A stretch of DNA of 64,000 nucleotides from Tetradesmus obliquus. Its lineage: Eukaryota > Chlorophyta > Chlorophyceae > Sphaeropleales > Scenedesmaceae. Of the stretch, positions 18,701 through 28,400 are shown one piece after another (within the stretch, counting starts at the first letter, position 1; every line of letters starts with the position of its first letter). The stretch lies in the NCBI GenBank assembly GCA_030272155.1, contig CP126191.1:3742501-3806500 (forward strand). The letters run 5' to 3'. The notes below the pieces were generated by a model. That model was not told the origin of the DNA, did no database searches, and saw nothing but the letters and a program-made list of their open reading frames with translations. Both the position numbers and the translations under genes were made by a program.

Positions 18701-21661
18701 GTAAGATGGCACCTGCCCTGTTGCCCGCAATGTTGGCGAGGAAGCTGCTGTTGTGCATCGTCAACTGCATGCAAACGGAAGCGGAGGGGTGACGGGGGGC
18801 GCGTACATGCGCAGCATTCAGGCACGTGAGGGAGCACCAGCATGCATTAGCTTCAGCAGCCAAGAGATATGCACAGCCACTGCTATTGCTTGCATACATC
18901 CCACTGCTGCATTTCTCGTCAGGTGGGAATGAGGTGCGATGTGATGCGGTGGCATGCCATAGCCTGGGCCGCAGTGCACATGCTGCCCACTGTCGCACCT
19001 GCGCATTCTCAACAACCAGCACTGCCCCGCCATCCTCTGAGGCGTTGTTGTGCTGCAGGTGGGAGCCGTACAGCTCCAACGTCGAGTTGTTGTGTGCCGC
19101 CAGAGCAGCCCCAATGGATGCACTGTTGCTGGTGAAATTGCTTGCTCTGCAGCCACGGCAAGCGGTAGATGTCATGGAAGATCGAATCAAGCGTCCCATC
19201 CAGGTTGTGGTTATACAGAGCTAATGCAGATGGTACAACTGCAAGCATGTTGAGCTGCTGACAAGCCATGTGACTTGTTATGCTGCTGCTGCTGCTGTCT
19301 AGTCAGACGTTTCTCGCCGCCCATCGCTGCCGCCGCCGGCGCAGCAGCAGCAGCTGCAGCAGCAGCGAGACAATGCAGCAGAACATTGCATGCGTAGCTC
19401 AGGAAAGACTGATCAATCAATTTGGTTGTCAAAAACTGTCATGACAACCAAACTGGTGCAGCCTGGGTCTAGACAGCAGCTGGTACCTGATGGCGGCACG
19501 GCTCAACCAAAGCAAGCTCACGGCGCCACCAAACTTGTCAGCTTTGTTTGAAATGAAGCTGCAACTGTCCACGACCACCTGCACAAAGAGCAAAATCAGC
19601 CACAGTGCATACTTGACGGTCAGCAGATTACGCCTGAGCACATGTATCCGCCTGAGCACACCACAGCCCCAACCTTGCCACCCGATTGTGATGCACAGCT
19701 TGTCCGGAAACTGTGTGGGCAGTTGCTCTGTGTGTTGCCTGGGCACGAGGTGTGCATGCACAGCCAATGACACTGCTTGCAGTACGACACAGCCCAATCA
19801 ACATCTTAAAAAGGCGTTTAAATCCTTTATACCCTTGACAGTCCAGCTATATAAACGAGCGACACTTAGTGGGAAGTTGCAGACACGAGCAGCGCACCTG
19901 AGCGTAGTTGCCAGCATACACTCCTGATCCGTTGCCCTGCACAGTGTTGTTGACAAACATCACCTCCAGCAGTGTAGTGTTGCTGTAGTCGTTTAGGTCA
20001 AAGCCTGCTCCACCGTACGCACTGTTGTTCGCCACCAGGCAGCTGCCAGCAGCAGTCACTGTTGCATTGCCCCATACACCGACTGCACCACCGGTACCGC
20101 CGATTGCCGTGTTCTCACGCATAGAGACACCACGCAGGACCACCTGCGCGCAGCAGCATGCGTGATGATTGTCGATGGTGATCACCACCATGACCGTGAC
20201 GAGCTTGGCATGCTGACCGCTGCAACTGCATCTGCCAGTTGCAACAAGCACCACAAACAAGCACAACACACCTTCCTTATAATGTGACATGACACTAACA
20301 GTGCTGCAAATCTGAACATCGGTGCCAACGAAATGTCCTGCAACAGCTGAGCTGTTGGTCATTTTGCCGCATGCACCCAGGTGCGCACCTTGCAGTTTGC
20401 ATATGCCATAATGCCTCCTCCCTGCTCTGCTGCAGTGTTGCCCTGCACCAGGGACGCTGTGACAACCAATGTGCTGTCATGGTCACACGCCAGCCCTGCT
20501 CCCCACTGTGCTACATTGCCACGTATGGTGCTGTTGCTGATGCTGAGACTGCTGTTGTCTCGTATGTATGCAGCACCTCCAGTGGAGGCAGCTGACGAGC
20601 CCTGCAGCCGGCTGTTTGTGATGGCTGTGCTAGCAGTGTCAGCTAGGTAGAGCACACCTGCACAGCAAAGGGAACAGCGTATAACACCCGTGTTATGCCC
20701 AGCACCTTGAAGAACATGCAGTGCAGCCTGCTTTACAGCATAACAGAACCAGCAGAGGGACACCACAGCAGGCATTGTTACCCTGCTGTGCTGTGCTGCC
20801 TCTGAGACGCTCCCTTCTGTCTGCTCTGTACGCGCACACCGCAGTGCAATCACACTTCTACATAAGCAAAATCTTGCCATGGCTGCGCTCTGTGCAAGCA
20901 ACAAAACTACCCTTTGAGCAAGTGCATTGCCTGCTGTTGTGCGCATGCGACACGCTTGCACGTCTTCGCTGCATGGCTTGCCTACCTCCATACGTGGAGT
21001 TGTTCTGCATGAAGGTGCTGCCCGTGATGGACAGCACCGCCTGCTGCCTTGCAACCAGCACGGTGCCTGCAACATTGTCCACAAACCTGCCATCCACTAT
21101 GCTGGCATTTACGCTGCTTCCGAATGCAAGGATACCCTGATGCCATCCGCTACTGCTGCTGTTGCTGTTGCTGCTGCTGTTGCTGCTACTGCTACCTGGT
21201 GCAAACAGGGGCAGCTGTAAGTTTTGAACCATGGGCTGCTGCAACCTGATGTGGTGGTCACTGCTGCAAAAGTACAGCAGTGCATAGATGGGTGATGGAT
21301 AGGCAGTTGCTGCATGCGCCTTGCAGGCAGAAAAATCAAGGATCTTGACGCCAGTGAATGCTGCTGCATGATCCTGCAGGTGTGTGCTGTTGATAGCCAC
21401 AAGTAATGGCGCTCCATCTGAGCTGTTACAGGACAAAGATGCAGCAGCTACTCCCAGCCTGTCCCTGCCGTTGCTGCTGCTGCTGCGGGTGCTGCTGCTG
21501 CTGTCTTGTCCATAGCCCTGCAGTAGCAGCCTGCAGTCGGCCTGAGCCTGACATGAAACGGTCGGCAACACAATGGCTAGCAGCAAACCTGCAGCAACCA
21601 CGCATCGCACTAGTTGCTGCCACGGCCTGGCTCTTTTGGTTGTGGTTGTCGATCGCGCCAT
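3411..21661 (-). CDS. Copy A: secreted Pmp-like beta-helix / GCC2-GCC3 / multi-TM protein
   Basis: Sixteen exons give an open 1696-aa frame: 21661-20986, 20657-20389, 20143-19898, 19578-19487, 19146-18999, 18764-18673, 9931-9784, 9459-9368, 9136-8989, 8643-8555, 8254-8107, 7777-7622, 7355-7119, 6659-6420, 6031-5220, 4908-3411. Residues 1-35 form a signal peptide ending near VSCQAQ. Residues about 226-1000 hold Pmp-like right-handed beta-helix repeats (GGAV/GGGL with FxxN-type asparagines, many N-x-S/T sites). Near 1140-1195 is a GCC2/GCC3-type module (CLACLPGSYS, CQPCPLAG). Exon 16 adds CGKCADGYG cysteines and about seven or eight hydrophobic helices. The layout suggests a cell-surface membrane protein; the function is unknown. 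Intron 6 is 8.7 kb and carries a retrotransposon and a recombinase gene. Intron positions are inferred, not confirmed by transcripts. Confidence 0.72.
6684..6720. repeat. (CAG)n microsatellite in an intron of copy A
   Basis: About twelve uninterrupted CAG units lie just beyond the acceptor side of exon 14 of copy A. The matching intron of copy B has a shorter CTG run near 27829-27855, so the array changed length after the duplication. Confidence 0.9.
10278..10482 (+). repeat. 5' LTR
   Basis: A 205-bp repeat identical to 16714-16918. It should hold the promoter and transcript start of the element, but I see no clear TATA box. It begins TGTTGCG and ends CGCAAGA; the outermost bases are TG...GA instead of the usual TG...CA. 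Confidence 0.93.
10484..10500 (+). other. Primer binding site candidate
   Basis: TGGTAGCTGAGAG starts one base after the 5' LTR. A TGG start pairs with the universal CCA 3' end of tRNAs. The rest resembles the TGGTATCAGAGC-type site used by initiator-methionine tRNA primers in plant and algal Ty3/gypsy elements, with mismatches. The exact tRNA cannot be assigned without the host tRNA set. Confidence 0.6.
10633..12192 (+). CDS. gag: Gag polyprotein of the chromovirus
   Basis: A 519-aa frame from the first ATG after the leader. Residues 1-60 are acidic. About 60-215 are strongly coiled-coil (Glu/Lys/Leu/Gln heptads). About 235-400 match the retrotransposon Gag capsid-type domain (WTTAVKRYCQAL, AAQAWTSAEA, LLKRFTP, YASIAAYVTQFDALCSQL). 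A Gly/Ser linker follows, then one CCHC zinc knuckle (CARCFGDKHDYKAC) near the C-terminus. Gag should form the particle shell and bind the element's RNA. The stop is UAG (12190-12192) and the same frame continues open into pol. Confidence 0.92.
   Translation: MTEHEVEEREERLLSSEEGDDEGEPSELEKGKSFYARLKQRLCDLYGATSFEELLQQKREAVASLKRSYAISQEAEANLSLKSLKYLRAEAVPSTVRIAKLLEQGRAKELRTAFSALQSEVKAAKAELKLAEQTAGIATRDYNELWERHQQQLQELSEAQARLVEGAEELEQAKELLQQQKDETAAAGTRVDNLRVELAGSVEELQELQEKVQVLSGKALASALARPETFDGKDLLTGKAMQGQKVVQWTTAVKRYCQALKLSPSQHVSVAVSLLRGAAAQAWTSAEAVLLGNNTEITLEHVRECLLKRFTPAATAHTVRTALDQLKQQGQYASIAAYVTQFDALCSQLPKIAEEERCHRFITGLQQSVVKAVCVDPATNELFTDYERMRHSALTYAATSAGFLDNVGQAAGETGSRMDKFKRQKTGNRQPQQGGGGAGSSGAGSSGAGGSSSGGSGAAGQRGNASQPGWAPRRSKEHFAYLQTKKRCARCFGDKHDYKACTAPVQPANAVPPGFGESG
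12193..16671 (+). CDS. pol: Pol polyprotein: Dam-like domain, PR, RT, RNase H, IN, chromodomain
   Basis: The frame is open from right after the gag UAG to the stop at 16669-16671 (1492 codons), with no ATG near its start, so it is probably made by reading through the UAG. Order of parts: a Dam-methyltransferase-like segment (TLDACAGS and VWLDPP, about 12520-12640); aspartic protease (DSGAT at 13018); reverse transcriptase (YLDD at 14098-14109, LVYLDDILIFSK); RNase H (DASDYTLGA, then SDHEPLKYL); integrase with an HHCC zinc region (GHKGVTKT to CASCQRNK, about 15358-15475) and the DDE residues in MDFITG, VSDRDTRF and QTERVNR; and a C-terminal chromodomain (YLVRWKGYGPENDEW, about 16485-16535). 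All catalytic residues I can check are present. Confidence 0.93.
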   Translation, partial: GGQGPVSSSGDAASGDFCLPVTCVAVGAAIAKPTGPAVVLQRGSSSGITDNVILTEQKGPTVQEVLPTDSQQDTVSSARWTVPVAAFDRSACRFDATAFAKLSGLTDKTVTLDACAGSVQHALAADWCSASTKSFLQYNCTGHHVWLDPPQEQFTTYLQHYLQCKSSQPATTSAVLVVPKYRQLMEQIKPALQGMKLLKTYRMGTRLYTAVTGCKPQPGVPTAVQVWYDPPATLAAGRLVTNDSDKEPSVTIDSEGVSSLRFRGELAGEKARFTVDSGATHSCVAAHFVQRAGLAVTPAARTVALADGQAVRVLGTCQARLELQGAKDVCTFLVLNLDSTYDVLLGQDWLQRRSAVLDFGRKSMTITIKSAPVEVLQSNARVEFIPGGEEIVSGRISALQLKRLARKKGTEMFMVFVKQVDEPDAQVATVTLSSAAGDDSLIPKQRLEQILFKYKRVFDELPDGVVNHPGLPVMTIEFEQGKQPPVGYQYRLSQPEKEELVKQLTLALEKGWVVPSSSPFGAPVLFARKKGGGLRWCIDYRALNTISIKNRYPLPRIDDLLDSLNGACVFSGLDLAAGYWQIPIKEEDRHKTAFRTPMGLYEWNVMPFGLTNAPAVFARTMQTVFQDMIGKFVLVYLDDILIFSKTPEEHEKHLEMVLQRLEQHKFYAQLKKCHFALPEVEFLGHMVSKEGIRVDPRKVKIVQEWPKPVNLSDLRSFLGLSNYFRRFVHAYSTIARPLHALTRKDVPWQWTATCDKAFQLLKDKLSSAPVLKMPDFTQSFELIADASDYTLGAILMQEGRPIAFESRKLTPAEVNYHTPEKELLAVMHALTVWRCYVDGSHPKILSDHEPLKYLRSKAQLLPRQVRWSQFLERFDYSWEYRAGRLNAADPLSRVAHAEVGGSGTGSWAGSVPASETVLEYLAAIAEEGALRRSKRKRSLARSFSPPESPRLSRKKKQGQSRTAPAKTAQSTVPASNSDAVDTRATRPAVEQIATDIREALQVVYSSEQQGLEQAVVRFGLRHTEDGLWCRQQQVYVPTAELQRRCISELHDTPYSGHKGVTKTLAAVQRLYWWPGMRGSVTSYVTTCASCQRNKVQGKKPIGKLQPLAVPAAPWSEVSMDFITGLPTTPAGNDSIMVMCDRLTKMVHFAACTKTVDAVGAAKLFRDHVFRYHGWPASIVSDRDTRFRSEFWSSLMQLTGVRHKMSTAFHPQTDGQTERVNRVLEEYLRHYVNPVQDDWDDWLPLAEFAYNNSVHETVGETPFLLNYGLHPRLPGAVRTQARTVTPASEFASRMQEIVAKAKERLEAARKRAERIYNPSRREAIFSVGDHVLLSARNIVLKTPGVNKLLPKYIGPFRVAEVLSPVTYRLDLPASMRCHNVFHVGLLLEYKSDGREQPPPPPLEFDDGEGGEWFEIDQVLKHRQVKVGRRSVMQYLVRWKGYGPENDEWRDEVGVTATAADAYWAGLGGRTAAATAGAAPRRRVRGPRSRRLRS
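16701..16713 (+). other. Polypurine tract of the chromovirus
   Basis: AGGTGGGGAGGAG directly precedes the 3' LTR. It is purine except for one T, as expected for the RNase H-resistant primer of plus-strand DNA synthesis. Confidence 0.75.
16714..16918 (+). repeat. 3' LTR
   Basis: Identical to the 5' LTR over 205 bp and followed at once by the second copy of the ATGTT target duplication. It would supply the polyadenylation site of the element's transcript. Confidence 0.93.
16924..17250. other. Unassigned insert DNA between the chromovirus and the recombinase gene
   Basis: About 330 bases inside copy A's enlarged intron. I see no gene. It is probably the 3' part of the recombinase-bearing element, because that frame on the minus strand ends at 17251. 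No terminal repeat is evident. Confidence 0.4.
17251..18300 (-). pseudogene. Tyrosine recombinase with one in-frame TGA
   Basis: Two frames in the same register (18357-17632 and 17628-17251) are split only by TGA at 17631-17629. The N-terminal half has a SAM-like core-binding domain (STHRSYGWHVRQYRQFC). The catalytic half shows the first Arg (LGWTGMFRSSELVGI), the beta-hairpin Lys (PRSKTDQ), HSLRRGG (the HxxR box) and the Trp-to-Tyr end (MGRWKSDVVRQYLYHSS). All six usual catalytic positions are therefore visible. The stop falls between the Lys and HxxR boxes and would be fatal unless read through; CGA to TGA is the simplest origin. The true start is unclear, as no ATG suits it. It could come from a Crypton-like or DIRS-like element; no reverse transcriptase accompanies it. 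Confidence 0.75.
18358..18672. other. Edge of the recombinase-bearing insertion
   Basis: From 18672 to about 18566 this is ordinary intron sequence alignable to copy B's intron. Beyond that it is inserted DNA. A short inverted repeat (GCCTTTGTC / GACAAAGGC, about 18530-18562) and a hairpin (AACCCTG / CAGGGTT, about 18479-18498) sit at the boundary and may be terminal structures of the inserted element. Confidence 0.35.
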
Positions 21662-22434
21662 CACCGCCCAAATCCTTAGCTGTCCAGTTACCGTCGACCT
21701 ATAACGTTGCATAAGCATCATTGTGTGCGGTGCGCGTGCTTTGCAGCAAAACATATAAGCTGGGCGGCATCCAAGGTTCACGCCGGATTTCCGTCGCATC
21801 TTCACCCGCCAGCGTGATACCATCTAAGAGCCCCGCACATGAGCTGGTCCTGTTGAGCCAGTCAGCAACCACCAGCATACAAAACATTGTCAGCAATCAC
21901 CGGACATGCGGGCACCTCATGATGCAGCAAGCGAACTTCGCGGCTGGCAATGACCTAGACTAATCAGCAGCAGCAGCAGCAGCAGCAGGGCAGCCTCTGA
22001 TGACAGTAGATTGATCTTATCTCGCAATGATACTGCCTAAGAACGGGGCTGCTAGCATGTCGCCCATGGCAATGGTATTGGCCTTTGAGTTCAGCCCAAA
22101 TCTGTACTGCTCATGGGCACTGGTACTGCCTAGTACTGCCTAGCAGTACAAGTGCAGGCTAGCATATCATTCAACATAGATTTCCAGCAGCCATAATTTT
22201 GTAGGAAAGTGAGTTTTGTGGCTTTATGTGGCCGAATCTTGCGTGCAAACGCGTAAGGAGGTGGTGAAGAGATTACACACTGCCACGTGGAGGTGCGGCG
22301 ACGCCCGGCGATCCGGCGAACATGATGCACCGCCACAGTATAAAGCAAGCATACATGCATGCTTCAAGTAGAAGGGGACGCTTACGCAAGGTTGTTAATT
22401 TGGAGGTGAAGGTTGCTAGGGTTTTGCATGAGCG
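21662..22434. promoter_or_regulatory. Shared divergent promoter region of copies A and B
   Basis: The 773 bases between the two divergent start codons. On the plus side TATAAA at 22339-22344 lies 91 bases before the copy B ATG. On the minus side a TATA-containing stretch at about 21757-21754 lies about 93 bases before the copy A ATG, a nearly symmetric arrangement. A short CAG run occurs near 21965-21990. I see no upstream exon, though a 5' UTR intron cannot be excluded. Confidence 0.45.
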
Positions 22435-25400
22435 ATGGCGCCTTCGAGCCCGACAATCACAACTACACGAGCCAGATATTGGCAGAAGCTTCAGCTGTCC
22501 GCGTTAACTGCAACTGTGCTGCTAGCCATAGCTGTGCCAACTGTCTCGTGTCAGGCACAAGCAGACTGCAGACTGCTGTTACAGGGTTATGGAAACAACA
22601 GCAGCAGCACCACAAGCAGCAGCCGCAGCGGCAACAGCACCGGCAGGGACAAGCTGGGCGTAGCAGTTGCATGGCTGTCATGCAACAGCTCAGACGGAGC
22701 CCTGTTACCTGTGGCTATCAACGAGACTTACCTACAGCAGCATGCAGCAGCATTTACGGGCGTCAAGATCCTCGCTGCCTCTGCCTGCAAGGCGGACGCA
22801 GCAGCCGCCTTGCCCTCGCCTATCTATGCACTGCTGTACTTCTGCAGCAGTGACCACCACATCAAGTTGCAGCAGCCTGTGATCCAAAACCTGCGGCTGC
22901 CACCTTTAGCAGCAGGCAGCAACAGCAGCAGTAGCGGCTAGCATCAGGGCATCCTTGCCTTTGGCAGCAGTGTGAACGCCAGCATAGTGGATGGCAGGTT
23001 TATTCACAATGCTGCAGGCACCGTGCTGGTTGCAAGGCAGCAGGCGGTGCTGTACATCACGGGCAGCACCTTCATGCAGAACAACTCCACACATGGAGGT
23101 AGGCATGTGTTGCACAAAGAGCATGCGCGTGTTGTGCACCCAGAACACAGCATTGCACACTATGCAGTGGGGCCCGGCGGTTGGGAAGTACCTGACATCG
23201 CCAGGGCAGGACTGCCTGTGGTGTTTTCCGTTTGCTGCTCATCCTGCGCTCATGCAGACCAGACTTGACTGCTGCAAGGGACCCATGTCTGTGCGCTGTT
23301 CCCTTTGCTGTGCAGGTGTGCTCTACCTAGCTGACAGTGCCAGCACAGCCATTTCAGACAGCAGGCTGCAGGGCTCATCAGCTGCAAACAACGGAGGCGC
23401 AGCATTCATCAGAGACAGCAGCAGCCTCAGCATTAGCGACAGCACCATACGTGGCAATGTGGCACAGTGGGGAGCAGGGCTGGCTTGTGATCATGACAGC
23501 ATACTGGTTGTCAGCAAGTCCCTGTTGCAGGGCAACACTGCATTCACGTGGGGAGGAGGCATTGTGGCTTATAGGAACTGCAAGGTGCGCACCTGGCTGC
23601 AAGGTCAAGACGGTGAATGCTCGCCTGCTGAAGCACACTGCGTTGGCTGCGATGATAAAACCGGCAGGGCAGGTTGTGGTGCATCATGTGTCATGTCACT
23701 GGAACAATGTGTGGTGTGCTGCTGGGGGCTATTGCAGGTCTTGACAGATGCACTTGTGGCAGCCGACTCGATTCTAGTGATCAATCATCATTGAATCACC
23801 ACTGATGATCACCAGCCACAATCATCTGCAAGTTTTCCTGCTTGCAGGTGGTTCTGCAAGGCGTCTCTCTGCACGACAACAGGGCAGGGTACGGTGCTGC
23901 AGTTGCAGCCCGGGGCAACTCATCGCTGGAGATGGACGGCGCCCTGCTGCAGCGTAACAACGCCTCGCAGGATGGCGAGGCTGTGCTGGTTGGTGACCAG
24001 GCGCAGGTATGGCATGCAGCATGCAGCACCTGCACTGCTATGCACCACCACGCTGTACATACCACACAAGAAGCTGGATGTTGCTTGTGCCACCGACCCG
24101 TATGAAAGAGAACGCCATGCTCGCAAACTCAAGTAAAGCAGGTGGAACGCACGCCTGCTGTGACGGCATGGCCCCCAGCATGGATCCGCTAATACACTTG
24201 CTGCTTCTCCCTCCAATCATCCTGAGTGGTGCATCTCCTTGCGCCATTGCTGCAGCTGAAGGTGGTCAACAGCAGCTTCCTGGGCAACATTGCGGGCAAC
24301 AGGGCAGGTGCCATTGGCGTTGGGGGAAGTGGTCGTGCGGTGATATGGCAAGTGTTTGGGGATCTGCTTCACAGCAAAGCATGGTTGTGCTGCCAATGTG
24401 GGCCGGCGTATGTTCACGTTTGCAGCTTTGGGGTGCTGGTCAGCAATGCTTGCAAGCATGCCGTGACTAGGCTGCTGTTTTTGGTGACTTGGATGCTTAT
24501 GCAATTGCATTGCTTGCAAGCGACCCACCGACCTTGAAGTCACCAGGTGGGCAACTCAAGTCACTGATTGGTAGAAGCCGTCAGCCGCACAGTGCATGGA
24601 GTGTTGAGCCGCTTTGCTTTTCACTGAAAATGCACATTGCCACGCCGCAGGGGCTCGACCATTGCCGCCAACAATGCAAGTTACGGCGGTGGCATGCAAT
24701 GCATCGCCAACAGCACTGCACAGCTGCACAACGTTTCCTGAACAACCAAGTACGCAAGAATGGCGCGGGGCTAACGCTCAGCGACAGAGCACAGGTGCGG
24801 TTGCTGTCAAGGGTACCTGCTCAACTGGCTTCTCTTGCCACGCACAGTGTTGTGGAATGTTCAATGTGACAAAAGAAATTTGTTTTCCTGATGCAGGGTT
24901 TAAACCGCATCCAAACATACTTTTAGGTGAAGGCGGTGTTCAAAAGCCAGCTGATCATGGCAGATGCAGGGCCATGCATTGGAAAGGCCCTCTTGAAGAC
25001 AAGCAATGCAGATGTTGTTACATTGCAATGGCGTGTAGCTGTCAGGCACAATCGTGAGTCGCTAGCACGTTGAACCTGTGTGTAGTCGATAATAAGCGGC
25101 ATGGTGCGGTGCTGGTGCGGTGCAGGCTGCCTTGAAGAACTGCACCTTCAAACAGAATGTGGCAACCGCAGATGGAGGGGGCATCCACATGTTTGGGCAG
25201 ACTCAACTGCACGTGATGTGAGTGCCGCTGGAACAAGCGGCTACTGCAGAACTGCCCCACCCTTTTGGAACAGCTTCTCGCTTCATTGCGTATGCCATCA
25301 GCGACTGCAATAGCTGTTTGAGAATGTCTGGTCAGGTTACATGTCATGGTCAGAAGAACTCACTTGCATGCCATGGTCTGTTACTGCAAAAGCACAGCAG

Positions 25401-28400
25401 CTGCCCGCTTGCGCTGTGCTGATGATGCCATGCTTTCATTGTGTTGCCAACGTGCTGCAGGCAGAGCATGTTTGCAAACAACAACGCCTCCTCCGCAGCA
25501 GGCCTGGCTGCCTATGGCAATACCACAATCACGCTTGACAGCTGCAGTCTGCGAGGCAACAGCGTGTCAGACAATGGCGCTGGCATAAGGCTTGCCAGTT
25601 CAGCTCAGGTACTGGCCACACAGACGTGATGACAGATTTAGGCGATTCAGCTGTACATCACCTGTAAACCAGGGCTGAGTGCCGTTGCTCACAGTTGCTG
25701 CAGTGAAGCTGCAATAGCGCCTGCGCAGCATGACACCTCTGCAGAGCTTGTGATAGACCTGTGCTGCCACGGCAACGTATTTCGTACGGTTGTGGTGCAC
25801 TGCACAGCTGGTGCTGCTGTTGCTGATGGCCGCTGCACTGATGTTGTGCTGCTGTATTCTGCTGCGCGGCTGTAGGCGACAATGCACAACTGCACAGTGG
25901 CTGGAAACCACGCAGGCAATGTGGCCTCCATGTATGCAGCTGAGTCCAGCAGGGTCAGCATCAGGTGGGCCGGCTTACAACTGCTTGACATACCGGATGA
26001 TGTTGTGTGCTGTTTGTAGTGCTGCAGTTGGCAGGACAGTATCCTGCAAGGTACTGGGTCGATGTGTGTTATTAGTACAGCAAATGCCAGCTTGTTTCAT
26101 CGATACCTACTGTGATGGCCTTAACCGACAATGGCAGTTTCTGCGGCTGTTTGCCAGTTCATGTGTGCTGCATGCGCCGCCGTTACAATCAGCACAAGCA
26201 CCTGTGACAAAACACTGCATTGGACAGTACTGCCCACCACCGTCATCATCACCACTGCCCTGCTGCAGCAACTGCTCCTTCATTGGTAACAACGCCAGCA
26301 ATGCAGCAGCATTTGGGGCTTCCGGTTCTGCTGCAGCCGAGTTGAGGTTCAGCGCTTTCTACAACAACACCGCCAGCACCGACGGCAGGCACTTCTCAGG
26401 TGAGCAACTTCAGGCTACTGTGCTAGCACCTTGTAATTTGGTGTGTTCGGTGCAATCTTCATCAATGTTTGCCATGCATTGTGAGGAGCTAAACAGCAAG
26501 CAGAGCAGCTTTGCTGTTGAAGTAAAAGGACACATTATCTACAGTAAATGCGTGAATGTGTCGAATGCTGCAGCCACGCTCGTTATCATTTCCTATCAAC
26601 GTAATGGAACGCCGTAGTTGTATTGTCTCTTGGCTGCACCATTCTCATAGATTCACTTTCAAGATGTTCTACACTGGTTTGTAGGTTGCTGCTCATGGTT
26701 GCACATTCAACAGCAACCACGCTGGCAACATTGGCAGTTTGTATGTGACGGACTCTGCCAGGCTGGTCATGTCATCCTGTTCATTTCATGACAACGTTGC
26801 AGCGTACGCAGCTGCACTTTATGTTGCATCCAGCAGCAAGGTGTGTAGCTGCTTTGCATTGGTTGCAGTCAGCATCCACTGAGCGCACAGTATATATACA
26901 GGTATGCTAGCTGACTGCACACGGTGCGTGCGACTTCAACATGTGACATGCAGTTGATGCGAAGCGATGCTACCACTGCCAGTTAAGCCATGCCAACTTC
27001 AGGCTGCAAGCACCAGCACATTACGTCTGCTAGCCTTGCCATGTGCAGTGGCTGTGTATCGTTAGGCATCAACAGTGCAACAGAATTCAATCCTAAGTGA
27101 TTCAGGCCAGTGCGTATACTGCAAACACTACTTTTTGGACACACTCTAGCCACACTAAGGCAATTGTATGCATTGCATAATGTTGCTGCTGCTGTTACGC
27201 AGGTGTTGCTGACCAACAGCAGCTTTGTGAGAGGCCAGGCTCAGGCATCAGGAGGAGCCATCTACGCTGGAGACAGCAGCAGCCTTCGCATTTATGGCAG
27301 CAGCTTTACCCGCAACAATGCAACATGGGGTGGTGTGTTGCTGGCAATCGGCCGTAGCAAGGTAGCGCTGGATGCATGCCTGCTGGATGGCAACACAGCA
27401 GTCACTAGTGGGGGTGTGCTGCAGGCACTGACCAACACAAAGGTGGGGTGAACCAGCTGCCGGTCAGCATATGATGTCTGGACGCGTCCGTCCATACTCG
27501 CTTCAATTTTGATGCCTGTGTTGATTTCCTGCACAGAACTTTCAAAGTGTGCTGTGCCTGCTCTTATTGACCTGTCTCTGCTCGCAAGTTGATTGGCAAG
27601 GTAACATCACCTACCGGCCCATCTGGCAGGTTGCAGCGTTGGCTGCCATTATTGCAGCAGTGCATGTTTCAGCATGAAGGCAAGTGCTACGCTGACAGGT
27701 GGTTGCTATAGCAACAGCATGCAAGAGTGTGCTTACAAGTTAATCGATAGCATGCAAGAGTGCGCTTATAAGTGCCGCGCAGCAACTGCGCTGGTGTTGG
27801 CAAGCACATCAGGACTGCACTGACACAGCTGCTGCTGCTGCTGCTGCTACTGCTGTTGACCTTGAGTTCTCCTCAACAATGCCAGGTGCTGATCAGCAAC
27901 TGCACCCTCAGCAACAGCAGCTCAGGCAAGGGGGGAGCTGTGGCAGCTTTGCACAACACCACTGTGGCTGTTCATGACAGCAGGGTCCAGTTCAACAGCG
28001 CATCAGAGGAGGGAGGGGGCCTCTACTTTGATTACTACAGTAAGGGCAACCTGATGCACCTACTCCTGACCAACAACAGCGCTAACATAGGGGGAGGAGG
28101 CCTAATGGTATCAAGTGCCGCAAAGGTGTGTGCTAAGCCTGTCAGAGTGCAACCATGCCTTAAGCGCAGCATACCCTTGCCTGCTTTCACACTGTGACGA
28201 GGCAGCCCACCTGTTGTCGTGTCCCTGGGTGGTGCTCTGAAATGCTTCATGCACATGTACAACAACACAAGGTTCTGCTCCTCATTTGTTTTGATGGCAT
28301 TGCCAACAGTGTTGGCTGTTCTGTGTCTTCTCTGCGCTGCAGGTCAATGCAACGGATGTCATGTTTGAGGCCAACACAGCAGATTACGGCGGCGGCTTCA

